A DNA stretch of 64,000 nt from Campanula takesimana (GCA_026119855.1 JAOWBW010000389.1:875501-939500); one strand, 5' to 3'; positions 1 through 10,153 are shown, numbered from the stretch's first letter. Notes: a model not told the origin generated them from the sequence alone. Program-made: numbers and translations.

Positions 1-950
1 CCATATCGTCGATGTAAGCCTCCAGGTTCCGGCCTAATTGATCATCAAAGACGATTCCTACCATCCTTTGATACGTACCGCCCGCATTCTTGAGGCCAAA
101 CGGCATGTTGTTAAACGTGTAGGTTTTGCCCGCGGCATAGAAAGCGCATGATGGAACATCGGCCTCCCTCATTTTGATTTGATGATAGCCCGAGTATGCA
201 TCTATAAAGCTTAATACCCTATGGCCGGCGATAGAGTCTACTAATTGATCGATCCGGGGAAGAGGGTAACAATCCTTAGGGCAGGCCTTGTTCAAATCGG
301 TGAAATCCACGCACATTCTCCACTTTCCATTTGCTTTGGTTACCATGACGACGTTGGCTAACCACTTCGGATATTTGATCGGGCTTATGATTCCTGCTTT
401 CAGCAGCTTATCTACCTCGACTTTGATCGCCACTTTCTTCTCCTGTGAAAAGTATCTTTCTTTCTGGAGGACCCGGGTAAATGTGGGGTCGATATTTAGT
501 TCGTGCTCGATCACCTCTCTGATTATCCCCTCCATGTCCTCTACGGTCCAGGCGAACACGTCTAGGCTTCTTCTCAACAATTCTATCAACACCTTCCTTT
601 CCTCCGCGGGGATCTCTAGCCCGACCTTTATTGTCTGCTCAGGGTATGCCGGATTTATGACCACATCTTCCAAAGCATCATTAGGGCGAATATCTGCAAC
701 CTCTCGGTCATGCACTGAATCAATTACGATATTGATGTGCTCGGTTTCCGCGGCTATACGGCGGGCTCTCCTGCTCCGCTTGAATTCTGCCCTTGTGGAG
801 TGGAAAGACAACGACCCAATCAAGGCCGTTCCTGCGACCTCTTTTTCACTTGCTTTGGCCTTTTTTGCCCCCTCGGGCTTCCCAGTTTTTGCTTTGCTGC
901 GCTTTCCTTCCTCTTCCTCTCTATTACTTTGAGGAAGAGCTCGGGCTTAT
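1..950 (-). pseudogene. Reverse transcriptase N-terminal half (Ty3/Gypsy), cut by window edge
   Basis: The minus frame whose codons start at base 4, 7, 10 and so on is open from inside the protease ORF to the window edge. It reads as Ty3-type RT: FAWTVEDMEG, KANGKWRMCVDFTDLNKACP, SFIDAYSGYHQI, MPFGLKNAGGTYQRMV and finally AYIDDM, where YIDD is the catalytic metal-binding motif. I see no stop in this stretch. The frame differs by one register from Gag-protease, and the two overlap roughly between 820 and 940, so a single indel there separates protease from RT. The role would be copying element RNA to cDNA in cytoplasmic particles. The thumb, connection and RNase H are outside the window. Confidence 0.85.
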
Positions 951-1839
951 TCTCGATACACGCGATCCCGGCAGGGGTACTGAACTTGATTTTCTGGTGA
1001 GGGATTGATGCGACGATCCCTAGGGCAGCCTGAGTGGTCACTCCCAAGATTGCGTTGTACTGGGATTTCAGATCGATCACCATGAACGTGACGCGGGCTG
1101 TTTTCTCGAACGGCCTCTCTCCAATGGTTACTTCGAAGTCAATGGTCCCTTTTGCGTAGACCGTATGATTCGTGAACCCTTCCAACAAGCCCGCATATGG
1201 GGTTAAGTGCGCCTCAGACATCCCCATTTCTTCTAAACAATGGAAGTAAAGTATGTCCCGTGAAGCCCCGGTATCAATGAGGACTCTTCCAATATTCTCT
1301 CTACCAATAGCCATCTTGATTGTTAACGGTTGTGTTGAATGGAAAAGGGTAGATGCCAGTTCACTTCTTCTGAAACCGATCATTTCTTCTTGCTCGGGCG
1401 GATAGGTGGGTATCAGGAATACTTTTTTCAGTCGTCTGATCTGGGCGGAAAGCTGGGTATTGCTTGGGGCTTCCTCTCCTATGTACTGGATGTCATAACG
1501 TCCTTCCCCGTCTGCATCATTGTCTCTGACGTATTGAATATTTCCCCGCGGGGCTTCTTCTTTACTGCTGGACCCCGTGATCCATTTCTTTAATTCCCCG
1601 GCCTCCACCTTTTGTTGTATTATTTTCTTCAGCTGGAAACAGTCATCGGTAGAATGCCCGTGGCTTTCATGGTATCCACACCATTTCTTTTTGTTCGCCT
1701 CGTAAGGCTTTCTCTCCAGTGGAGGTGGTGGAGGCAAAGCTTCTGCCCGCAATATCTCAGTTCTCGGTGCGATCAAAGGGGTGAAAGCACTGTCATCGCC
1801 TCTTTTAAAGTTGGGCATGCCTCTTGGTCTGCCTCTACC
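820..1839 (-). pseudogene. Gag C-terminus plus aspartic protease (Ty3/Gypsy)
   Basis: This frame follows Gag in the same register after one TGA stop. It begins with an Arg/Gly-rich stretch (GRGRPRGM), then a zinc-knuckle-like segment WCGYHESHGHSTDDCFQLK typical of Tat-lineage Gag, and then the protease with active site LIDTGASRDILYF and the later AILGVTTQAALG segment. It ends at 820 in a Lys/Arg-rich tail that overlaps the RT frame. In an intact element this would be part of one Gag-Pol polyprotein cut by this protease. The DTGA active site itself is intact; the breaks are at the flanks. Confidence 0.85.
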
Positions 1840-3126
1840 TCAGCCACCATTGTTTCCCGAGTAGCCTGAGTGATGACGAGGGTCATGAGCGGGCTCGATT
1901 CTTTCCCTTACGCTCCTGCGGGCATCGGCCATAAATGCGGGCTCTACTCCAGCCATAGCGATGGCCCCGTTATACATCTCTTCTGTCCCCTCGGGCTTTC
2001 GACAAGCAAACTCCTGCCTCAAAGTATGGGATGTTAATCCCCCTAGGAAGCATAGCTCGATGTCGTTCCTTGTTAGATCCACAATCTGCTCGGTCATTTT
2101 CCGGAACCGAGTGATGTATGCTTTTGTGTTTTCCCCGGGGTATTGCTTAACGCCGCATAGGTCCGATTTTGGTCTTGCGGCCTCCCCCGCGCCCGCGAAC
2201 GAGTTCAAGAACGAAGTCCACAATTGCTCGTAGCTGCAGATAGAGCGTGGTTTATGGGCCAATAACCACCCCAATGCCTTCCCTTTAAAGGTGGAGGCGG
2301 GGGCTTTGCACTTCACGGCCTCATCTGTTGAGAATAGGGCCATCTGCCCTTCAAATCGCCCAACATGGCTTTTTGAGTTAGATGAGCCGTCATACGCGTC
2401 TAGCGTGGGCACCTTTCCTCTTTGGATCGGGGAATCACTGATCCACGATGCGAAAGCGTCCATGGGTCCAACGCACTTTGTTACGTTTTGCTTGGACTCC
2501 CATAGCTCCGCGATCATTCTTTGGAACTTTTGATCCATTATGTCCCCCGTTTTAGCCATTTTTACGGTTTCTGTAATTATATCATCATTTTTAACAATTG
2601 CCTTTCCTTTAGATTGGCCTCTTGTCTTTCTGGGCTGTGATTCTCCCTCCTCACTCTCCCCTTCTTCTTCTCCCCTCTCCTCGTCATCATCTACGAGGAT
2701 TGTCCGCCTTTTTCCTCCTACAATCCTACTGGCCCTGCTCTTGGAGCTCGTCAGATCATGGGCTTTTGATTTTTCAGGGGGGCTTCTATCATTGGCCTCG
2801 GCATTGAACAGCTCCTCGAGGGCTAGATTCAACTGTAGCCCTTCCTCTACCAGGTTCTGCCTATCTGTGAGGATCTGGATTTTCTTTTGGATTTGATCAG
2901 GGGTGAGGGGAGTAACGGGGTTTTTTTGAGTTTTGAGAGCTTTGGAAGTTTCTATACGATCTCTCAGATCTGCCTCTCTCCTTGCCCTTTGAGAGGGGGT
3001 ATAGGAGTTGCCACTAAGAGTCTTATTTCCCAACCTGGCAAAAACTGATCCCTGGGGCACTTGTCCCGAAGGCCTAGCATTTGGGTTTACTTCTTTCCCA
3101 GTCATTGCGAAGATTTCGTATGTCAA
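1840..3126 (-). CDS. Gag polyprotein (Ty3/Gypsy, Tat-like), 428 aa
   Basis: This ORF encodes the structural Gag protein. The N-terminal third is charged, with an acidic Asp/Glu-rich stretch and the basic segment RKTRGQSKGKAI. The central retrotransposon Gag domain lies near residues 240-390 and includes VGRFEGQMALF, KGKALGWLLAHKP, SYEQLWTSFLNSF and LRQEFACRKPEGTEE. The listed start gives MTYEIF, but an internal Met a few codons later (MTGKEV) could equally be used. It ends at a TGA (1840-1842) directly before the knuckle-protease frame in the same register; a C-to-T change from CGA would explain the stop, since neighbouring codons are Arg/Gly. Confidence 0.85.
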   Translation of the reverse strand: MTYEIFAMTGKEVNPNARPSGQVPQGSVFARLGNKTLSGNSYTPSQRARREADLRDRIETSKALKTQKNPVTPLTPDQIQKKIQILTDRQNLVEEGLQLNLALEELFNAEANDRSPPEKSKAHDLTSSKSRASRIVGGKRRTILVDDDEERGEEEGESEEGESQPRKTRGQSKGKAIVKNDDIITETVKMAKTGDIMDQKFQRMIAELWESKQNVTKCVGPMDAFASWISDSPIQRGKVPTLDAYDGSSNSKSHVGRFEGQMALFSTDEAVKCKAPASTFKGKALGWLLAHKPRSICSYEQLWTSFLNSFAGAGEAARPKSDLCGVKQYPGENTKAYITRFRKMTEQIVDLTRNDIELCFLGGLTSHTLRQEFACRKPEGTEEMYNGAIAMAGVEPAFMADARRSVRERIEPAHDPRHHSGYSGNNGG

Positions 3127-3252
3127 GAATCAACAGAAAAGACAGGGTACTCTTTTGGAAACGTGAAAAACGGAAGAACTAGATGAGGATTTGAAACGAA
3201 TTAGATTGGAAAAGCAAACGAAGCAAGAAGATTGTACTGGGAAGATTTTCGT

Positions 3253-3270
3253 TTCCCGGCAATGGAACCA
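3253..3270 (-). other. Primer-binding site resembling tRNA-Asp 3' end
   Basis: The minus strand reads TGGTTCCATTGCCGGGAA just inside the LTR. It matches 14 of 18 bases of the complement of plant tRNA-Asp (TGGCGCCGTTGCCGGGGA, from memory), a primer used by several plant Gypsy elements. Its position next to the LTR end and upstream of Gag supports the call. Confidence 0.6.
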
Positions 3271-3271
3271 C

Positions 3272-3980
3272 TGATGACGCCCTGAGTTTCTGGGGTCACG
3301 GAGGTAGAACTCCAATATAGCTGTCTCTTGATCCTGATCACAACACAAACAAGAACACCGTCAAGACCAAGGCCGGGTTGGAATCCGGCTTAGGCCCTCG
3401 GGTGTGAGAGTAAGATCTCTGAGGAAAACCTAAGAAGAAGGCTCAATGAAGACCTTGTGTGTGTGAATATGATAGAGCACGTACCTGGCCCTTTGGGGCG
3501 GATAGGAGTATTTATATGAGTAGAAGGAGGAGGTAGGTTTAAGGTACTAACCGCCCTTGTACCGGATGGACACACGGCAGGTCCTCATTGGTTCGGCCAG
3601 GGGAGTGGCTGGGAACGTGGCGTGTTGTCAGGGAAACATGGTTCCACCACCAACCGTTATGGTATGTCAGGTACGAACATGTAACGTCTGTGGTACGTTT
3701 GCGACAGCTGGCTGCTGCGGGCTCCGGGCAGGAGGTTGAGTGATCAACACGGGACCCTAAGAATAGCGGGAGGCAGAGCTACTCCGGTCATGATTATCAT
3801 GAAGCCCGGATCTCTCGGGCTTACTAGCTTGCGGGCTTATCCGGTTTGATGCGGTCGAGCTCGCTTGTACTGGCTTTGAACCGGGTCCGGTCCGGTCTGC
3901 GATGGTGGGTCTTATCACTTGTACTCTTTCTTCATTTCCAGTGCTATTTCTACTTCTGTAAACTGTCGTATTCATACTCA
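3272..3980 (-). repeat. LTR of the Tat-like Gypsy element
   Basis: This is inferred as the 5' LTR because it lies between unrelated sequence and the primer site. On the minus strand it probably opens TGAGTATGAATACGACAG near 3980 and closes at a CA near 3272. Both borders are estimates because the partner LTR is outside the window. A TATA box lies inside it. Confidence 0.55.
3509..3516 (-). promoter_or_regulatory. LTR TATA box
   Basis: The minus strand carries TATAAATA about 240 bp before the LTR end and about 380 bp upstream of the Gag start. It is the only clear TATA-like motif I see in the LTR, so it probably sets the element's transcription start some 30 bp downstream. Confidence 0.5.
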
Positions 3981-4100
3981 TTATTAGCTCATACGTTTTG
4001 TAGGAATTGATTGAATCCTAATTTTCATTTTTTAAATTTAAACTTTAACAAAATTAAAATTAGATAAATAAAAGAACTATTCAAAATCATTATCGTTTTG

Positions 4101-4202
4101 TTCCCAAAAGAGTGGCCTGTTGGTAAAGCCAAGCTTCACTATCGGTGAGCGCTAGGGTTCGATCCCTCTACTCGCCTCCTTGTGGCGTGGACATCGTCAA
4201 AA
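4101..4202 (+). mobile_element. tRNA-derived SINE copy 1 with 18-bp target duplication
   Basis: A ~102-bp unit carries tRNA-like Pol III boxes: an A-box-like AGTGGCCTGTTGGTAAAG and a B-box-like GGGTTCGATCC, ending in an A-rich tail. It is flanked by a perfect 18-bp direct repeat, AAAATCATTATCGTTTTG, at 4083-4100 and 4203-4220, the signature of LINE-assisted retroposition. A related copy lies at 13841-13989. It is too divergent and short to be a functional tRNA. Confidence 0.8.
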
Positions 4203-4220
4203 AAAATCATTATCGTTTTG

Positions 4221-4757
4221 AACTGGAAACATTCAAAAAAAAATCCCTTACGTTCAAATTTGTTGCATTTTATTATGTAAAATAGTATAAGAAAAATAAA
4301 TAATTAATAAAAATAATTTTGATATTTTCGGAATTGTAATTGTTCTTATGGCGTAAAGCAAGGAAGGGATGGTAGGACCATGCTAATCCGATATGGAGTA
4401 TATATAAACAAACCATAATGGTAAGTTGACATTGTTTAGGTTTCCCCCCAATCATTCGACAACATGACATATAATATCCTAAGATATTAGTTAAATAATA
4501 CTCCCACTCGTTCTAAAGATTATTATAATATTTGAATTGTTAACGTTTTTTAGTATAGTGTTTTATCAATTTATTTATTGATATTTTCTTTAAAACAATT
4601 GAGTTTTGTAATTAATGAATGTTTTAAGCTATTATAAGAGTGCACTTGAAACTTAAAAGTGATTTTTGTGAGGATTGAGAAGAGGTCAAGGAGAAATCAA
4701 TCAGGATACAAGGAGACAAGGAAGGAAATATTTTACATATAAAAAATTGTAGTGTTA
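4221..4757. other. AT-rich intergenic stretch, nothing recognised
   Basis: No coding frame, paired terminal repeat or RNA gene could be supported. There is a lone sequence resembling a MITE end near 4500 (ACTCCCACTCGTTCTAAAG) without a partner. Confidence 0.4.
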
Positions 4758-5276
4758 TTTTTTTTTTTTGAAATATACATACAGACATATTATTAATAAG
4801 AACAAATGTTTAGAAGTCGGCTATCCACAAACAATGGAAGCTCGACCCAAACAGTGGGGCTAGCATTTTCAAAAGCTACCCTAGAGACAACATCCACCAA
4901 ATCATGGATGAACCAAAGAAGATATCGACAATCACCGAAATCCTTCATGAATACACTTTTACGAGGCTTCCAAATGGATGACATACTTCCTTCCAAGCAT
5001 AAATTCAATATGTTAGTTTCCGGAGAAGAAGCAACCAAATCGACAATTAATTCATCTTCCTCGTGGTGTAGTAAATTGAGATTCGCCAACAAAATATCCA
5101 TAGTAGCAACGAGAGTAAAACACAAGGCCCTCAACAAAGGAGGGGAATCAAAAGCCCTCAACACAGGAGGGAAATCACAGGCCCTCAACATAGGAGGGAA
5201 AACACAGGCCCTCACCATAGGAGGGGAAACCAAACAAAAACATAAAAACATGCACTTATTTAACATAAAATCCTAA
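4758..5276 (-). pseudogene. Possible 5'-truncated LINE 3' end (RNase H tail) with 27-bp repeats
   Basis: The minus frame 4793-5266 ends VAFENASPTVWVELPLFVDS, which resembles the C-terminal RNase H region of plant LINEs. About 25 bp past its stop the minus strand runs into 12 A's (T-run at 4758-4769), as expected for a LINE poly(A) tail. Upstream, four 27-bp tandem repeats (about 5124-5233, core CCCTCAACA-AGGAGGG) encode a 9-residue repeat. Family assignment is from memory and weak; no target duplication could be found. Confidence 0.35.
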
Positions 5277-5279
5277 TTA

Positions 5280-6087
5280 AAACAAAGTTTGAAGAAGTAA
5301 AAATTCTAAAATAATAGGAGACAAGGAGGAAATGGAGTCTGAATCATTTGGGAATTGAGAAGAGATCAAAGAGAAATCAATTAAGAGAAGGAGACCAAAA
5401 GTGACCGAATTTGGGCGGCACGGCTGCGCCATGCATGGTGGGTACTCGACCGTGAAAGCAAAAGTGGCATGGGGGCACTTTCGCCGTGCAAGGTGTTGGA
5501 TCTGGGAGCTTCTTGGCAGGATTGCTAAAGCACGGGCGTGCTAAAATACAAGGCACGATTGTGCAATGGCAAAACAGTCCTATTCAGCTTTAGATTCCCA
5601 TTTTGATGAGATATCTTCTAAGATTAAGTTGAGGGCTTCCTTGTACACATTTATAAACATAGTTTCGTCTAGAATATTGCATGCTTGTTGGAGAGAGCTA
5701 GAATTCACATTTAAGAGGCACAAATAGTGTCAAGGAGGGGGTCGGGTGCCCAGGAAAGACATATGGGCGATCCTATAACCCGGTCATAATCGTGTTGTGT
5801 GTGTTCTTGGAGAGGTGAGATAATATATGTGAGGGGTTGTTCTAGGATAGTAGCCATGCTTAAATCTCAATGATTGCACGTGCAAAGTTGTAACAATATT
5901 CATACATTATTATAGTGATATCCTGGTTTGGTGTCCCCAAATATAGTCACATGTTGACAAACTGGGTTATCAAATCCATGGTGTGTGTTTTTTATTCATA
6001 TTATTATGTGTTGATTATTCTCATACGTTAGAAGTTTAGAAGTGCTAGGTGAATGTGGAGATTTCTTAAATTCCCCACGTATAGTTA
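5280..6087. other. Intergenic stretch with LTR-like character, unresolved
   Basis: The stretch contains GC-rich palindromic words such as GCACGGGCGTGC (near 5530) of the kind seen in the LTRs elsewhere in this window, followed by AACTGGGTTATCAAATCC near 5960. It could be an eroded LTR, but no partner, coding region or target duplication was found. Confidence 0.3.
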
Positions 6088-6223
6088 ATAAAAATGATAA
6101 TCTATTTCCAAAAAATATACTCATTCATTTATTTACTTTATAACAAAAGTTTTGGATAAAAATGATAATCTATTTCCGAAAAATATACTCATTCATTTAT
6201 TTACTTTATAACAAAAGTTTTGG
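6088..6223. repeat. Tandem duplication, 2 x 68 bp
   Basis: The unit starting ATAAAAATGATAATCTATTT occurs at 6088-6155 and again at 6156-6223 with only one or two differences. It abuts the left side of the GTAAC-box element. Confidence 0.85.
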
Positions 6224-7375
6224 GAGGAGGTCTCCTGTTCAACCGCCGCACACCGTGCGACGGCGCCAGGCGAGCCTACTTTTTTTTTTTTTTTCCTTCC
6301 GAGTTTTTTTTTTTTTTTCCAACCAAATTTTTTTTTCCTCCGAACAAAAGTAACACTTACTTAACGAAATGTAACACTTTTTTTCTTCAAATGTACACTT
6401 TTTTTTAAAAAAAAATGTACCACAATTTGCTACAATAATTAAAGATAACATAAGATTGACAACTAAACTAATGTCAAACTTTTACAAAGGATTGTAACAC
6501 TCTTTTTTTCAAATGTACACTTTTTTTTTAAAAAAAAAACATAAGATTGACAAACAAAACTAATGTAACATTTTTTTTCTCAATTGTAACCGTTTATATT
6601 CTTAAATATAACATTATATCAGAAATGTAACAATTTTTTATTGAGAAAGTAACAATTGAAATGCAACTCGATTATATATACTCCCTCCGTTCCAGGTAAG
6701 TTGCAACATGGAAGGGGAAGCACAAAAAATAAGAAAGGAGAATAATGAGTGGTTGGGAGGAAGAGAGAGAATGAGTGGAGAATAATGAGTGGCTGGGAGG
6801 AAAAGAGAGAATGAGTGAATGATATAAAAAGTAATAAAAGTTTCTTCTTATTTGGCATTGTTGCAACTTAAGAGAATGCCCAAAATGGCAAATTGTTGCA
6901 ACTTATCCGGAACGGAGGGAGTATGATTTTTTACTCTTTTTTTAAAGAAGAAAAGTAACAATTACCAATAAAAATGTTACATCATCTATATAGAAAATTA
7001 TAATTATATATTCACTTTGTTACACTTCAAATATTACTTTTTCTAACCACAAAAACTATTTAAACAATTTAAATTTCTTGTAAAATTGCTGTTACATTTT
7101 ACTGTAAAAGTGTTACTTTTTGAAGATGAAACTGTTACTTTTATCAGAACAGAGTGTTACATCTCAGCTGACAAGCATCTCAAACTTTTTTGTGTGTAAA
7201 AAATATGTTTTTTTTTAAAAAAAAAAATCAAACCATATCATGACCTATGTAGTTTTATTCGTCTCGTCGAGACGAACATAACGGTGTTTTAAAATTTTTT
7301 TCTGAGTTAAAAATTTCAAGATATAGCATTTTTAAAGTTAATGATTTTTTTTTTTTAAGCTTGCCACGTGTCGCA
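6224..7375. mobile_element. GTAAC-box element, copy 1 (non-autonomous, unclassified)
   Basis: This AT-rich block holds many copies of the word GTAAC in ordered orientation: eight on the plus strand (6350, 6371, 6494, 6565, 6586, 6627, 6649, 6955) and then six as GTTAC (6976, 7019, 7091, 7112, 7134, 7156), with a clean switch near 6970. Such oriented subterminal motifs are typical of transposase-binding sites in DNA transposons. A perfect 9+1+9 palindrome TTCGTCTCG-T-CGAGACGAA lies near 7257-7275. Borders are approximate, I see no coding sequence, and a Stowaway (6681-6921) sits inside. A second copy is split across 35280-43560. Confidence 0.45.
6681..6921. mobile_element. Stowaway MITE
   Basis: Terminal inverted repeats CTCCCTCCGTTCCAGGTAAG and its near complement, with TA on both sides. 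It is inserted in the GTAAC-box element. Length 241 bp, non-coding. Confidence 0.85.
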
Positions 7376-7846
7376 ATCTGGAAGGGTGGGAGAGGCTGCT
7401 GGCTGGGCGGATCGGGTGCAGCCCATGGGTTTGGCCCGTTGCAAATGGTGCAACATGTGTATATGAGACTTTGTCAAGTTTTGGACGCTGCTTGGGCTGA
7501 CAAGACAAGTGGTTCTTTGGATCAAATTCTTAATGATTGATTTTTGTTAGATTGGAGACAAATTCGATGGATGGATATAATAAAATTGGAAATATCTACT
7601 GAAAAAACAAAAAAAAAAAGGTGGGTGGCGTGGGGTGGGGTGGAGTGGGTAGTGTCGTTAAATCCAACAAGATTTTTCTTGCCAATAGGTCTCACACTAA
7701 CTTGGCATATACCTCCATATCATCGTCTTGTATTTGACCGTCTTTTTTACTAAAATAAAAATAATATAAGAATCAAGCCCACTTTTATTATTGACGTTTT
7801 GGGGAAATTAATTTTTCAATAAATTATAAAATGTTTACTTTTTAAT
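7376..7846. other. Intergenic, nothing recognised
   Basis: A short GC-richer patch (7385-7440) and then AT-rich DNA. No gene or paired repeat is supported. Confidence 0.35.
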
Positions 7847-8068
7847 ATTCCGTCCCAGCACAATTGACACTTTTAGTCAACTTGATTGCGTTTTGACAAA
7901 TAATTTGAAATGAACTTAATGAGAATTTAAAAAGTGTTATTGTATCACGATTGATAAAATTTTCAATAACAATTTTTAGATTTTAATTAAGATAATTATT
8001 TTTTATTTAAATTAATAGTTAAAGTGTAATCAAGTTGACCAAAAGTGTCACTTTTACTGAGACGGAGA
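7847..8068. mobile_element. Diverged Stowaway-like MITE
   Basis: The left end reads TTCCGTCCCAGCACAATTGA and the right end carries its diverged complement ending ACTGAGACGGAGAG. Internal arms (ACACTTTTAGTCAACTTGAT and complement) pair well. TA precedes the left end; the right flank is eroded. Confidence 0.6.
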
Positions 8069-8071
8069 GTG

Positions 8072-8535
8072 TCCATTTTTCAACCGTAACCGGCTAACAG
8101 TCGGTTTTTAACCGGCCATAACTGGCAAACTGCCAACCGCGGTTCGGTTAAGGTTAGGCCATTTAGTAACCGGTTAACCGCTGGTTATAACCGGAAGCTA
8201 ACCGCTAGTTCAACCGTCTATATTAACCGTCAGTTTCCTAATATTTTTGAGTTAGTTTTCAGAATTACAGTTAGTTTTTAAACGATTTCTGTTGTTTTTC
8301 TAACAAAATTAGTGTTTCCCTTCATTTTCTGTCAGTTTTTTGATGATTTTCAGTTAGTTTTCTAACCAAAACTGTTAAAAACTCATTTAAAAAAAATAAA
8401 AAAATCACATAACCGGATTAACCATTTACCATAACCGAACATCACGGTTATAAGGTTAGGTTACGGTTACAACTTAACGGATTTCCTAACCGGTGGTTAT
8501 TACCGTTAACCGCCGGTTATAACCGGATGGTCACG
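8072..8535. repeat. AACCG-rich element, hAT-like subterminal repeats
   Basis: Both ends (8080-8225 and 8405-8530) are packed with AACCG/CGGTT words such as AACCGGTTAACCG and GGTTATAACCGG, with a less ordered centre rich in GTTAGTTTT. Dense short motifs at both ends suggest a non-autonomous DNA transposon of hAT type, but no clear 8-bp target duplication was found. Confidence 0.4.
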
Positions 8536-8839
8536 TCTAGGACGGAGGGATTTTCATTTTTAAAATCGTAAGTTTAGGCTTTAAAATAGTTAAAAATAAA
8601 ATAGTGAGTTTAAGCTTTAAAACAGTAAGTGGAGCTTAAACCTTAAAACACCTAATCCGTATATTTGAGAACAAAACTTTTCTATAACTTATTATAAAGG
8701 AATTTCGTCCCAAAATTCTTTGTTTATGGACGATCTCAATATCATTTGCTCAACTTCCTACTTTGCATTTATATTTTAGGAAAAAATGCAAAACAAGTAC
8801 CCTAACTATTGGCCTTGTTTGGATTTAATAACTTATCTT

Positions 8840-10053
8840 ATTTTTGTTACAACAAAAATATCTCAACTCTTTTTTATATGCAATGGAGATACCTATTACT
8901 AACGCCGCTCAATTTTTAACATTCAACGCCCATGTGCATGCCCCACGTGCCATTTTTGAAGGGTAAGAAAGGAATGCCACATTTTTCTAAGATAATGAGG
9001 TTAAAAAAAACATACCCCTTCCCTTCCCTTCCCCTCCCCTTCCCCTCCGTTTCCCATATCCGATTAACCCATCTCTCTGCTATCCCGATCTTCTTCTCTC
9101 ATACACTCCTCGCAAATACTCCCCCACTCTCCAACGCTTGCACCTCCCTAGTAGGGCGTAGGATCCGAGTTTCTTGTATTCATCTGGGTTTGAGAGAACT
9201 AGGGTTATTTGGTTAAGTGTTCGGTGGGTTTGAAGGAACTGGGTTTGAGGCTGCCATTTATGAGAGCTCGGGGTTTAGGGTGTGTGATTCTGTGTTTGTA
9301 GTTGCACTGACGATCTTAATGGGCTGGATAGGATAAATCCTAAAAGAAATTCAACAATACTAACAAATCCCTTTCTGGGTCCTTTCCATCAACATATAAA
9401 CCTTGAATTATCGAATCCCAAAAACGATTTTGCTTCAGAAACGAACTCCTCCCGATCTGGGTCTTGATAAATTGAACAACTGCATCGTATCTACGTTCAT
9501 AAAGGAACGGATTTGCAAAGATTGAGTGGGTGAGGGAGTCCCCATTGATGTGATTTGAGCTCAACTGGAAGAAGAAATGGAGAATGAATTTTCATTTTGA
9601 GCTGTACACTGCTGATTTCAATGTAGGTGAGCAGAATTTTGTGTGTGATGATTGTGTGATGGTAGTTATGATAGTGGTGACTATTGATGGATGGTGGTGT
9701 TAGTTTTGATAGTGGTGGTGAATGATGGTGAGGAGCAGTGATGGTGGTGATAGTGGTGGTGGGAGGAGGCGCTATTATTTATGACAATTTCAACAAAAAA
9801 TTAACAATAATGGCTAAAATGAAAACCAAATATACTTTTAGAGATGATTGAAAACAAAAATATAATAAGGACCTTTCAAGAATTTATCTCAAAGAATTTT
9901 TGAGAGATATTTTGTTTTGACCTTTTCGCCCCGAAGAAGAAGTCACGTGCCTATGCACATGGGTAGTTAACGACATAAATTAAACGGAGTCAGCAATAGG
10001 TACCTCCATTGCACGTCAAAAAGAGTTGCAGTATTTTTGTTGTAACAAAAAAT
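8840..10053. mobile_element. Inverted-repeat element with ~110-bp arms, right end at assembly gap
   Basis: The left arm 8840-8951 (from ATTTTTGTTACAACAAAAAT to CCCACGTGCC) reappears inverted at 9939-10053, with many matching blocks including GCAATGGAGATACCTATTA and CCCATGTGCATG. The ~1-kb interior contains a C/T-rich patch resembling a plant 5' UTR (9010-9160) and GATGGTGGTG low-complexity DNA (9640-9765). Long arms around gene-like sequence suggest a MULE or foldback element. The right border is hidden by the N-run, so the target duplication cannot be read. Confidence 0.6.
9640..9765. repeat. Low-complexity GATGGTGGT-rich tract
   Basis: An imperfect repetition of GATGGT/GGTGGT/AGTGGT triplets over about 125 bp with no supported reading frame. 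Confidence 0.6.
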
Positions 10054-10153
10054 NNNNNNNNNNNNNNNNNNNNNNNNNNNNNNNNNNNNNNNNNNNNNNN
10101 NNNNNNNNNNNNNNNNNNNNNNNNNNNNNNNNNNNNNNNNNNNNNNNNNNNNN
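10054..10153. other. Assembly gap, 100 N
   Basis: Exactly 100 N bases, the customary length for a scaffold gap of unknown true size. Sequence on the two sides should not be assumed contiguous. Confidence 0.99.

Larger units (their letters stand above)
1..3980 (-). mobile_element. Ty3/Gypsy LTR retrotransposon, Tat/Retand-like, 5' part only
   Basis: A minus-strand Ty3/Gypsy element enters from the left edge. Reading down the minus strand it has an LTR (about 3980-3272), a primer-binding site, Gag, an aspartic protease and the first half of reverse transcriptase, ending at the YIDDM catalytic motif at bases 2-16. RNase H, integrase and the second LTR lie outside the window. The Gag type, with a C-x-YH-x5-H-x5-C knuckle and the order Gag-protease-RT, fits the Tat/Retand branch; the branch is inferred from memory of those proteins. 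One in-frame stop and one frameshift break the polyprotein, so this copy is unlikely to be autonomous. Confidence 0.85.

Noticed and set aside
288..932. Plus-strand 214-codon frame
   Set aside because: It lies opposite the RT and protease of the Tat-like Gypsy element, has no recognisable domain, and is a shadow of real minus-strand coding sequence.
2540..2896. Plus-strand Ser/Pro-rich frame of 118 codons
   Set aside because: Antisense of Gag's acidic region; low complexity explains the composition.
4101..4202. tRNA gene
   Set aside because: It has A- and B-box-like words but no complete cloverleaf; exact flanking repeats and a related copy show it is a SINE.
4806..5276. Plus-strand 156-codon frame
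   Set aside because: The opposite strand looks more like a LINE end with a poly(A) tail, and the 27-bp tandem repeat keeps both strands open.
9340..9564. Minus-strand 74-codon frame
   Set aside because: No domain, no codon bias that I can judge, and it lies inside a transposon-like inverted repeat element.
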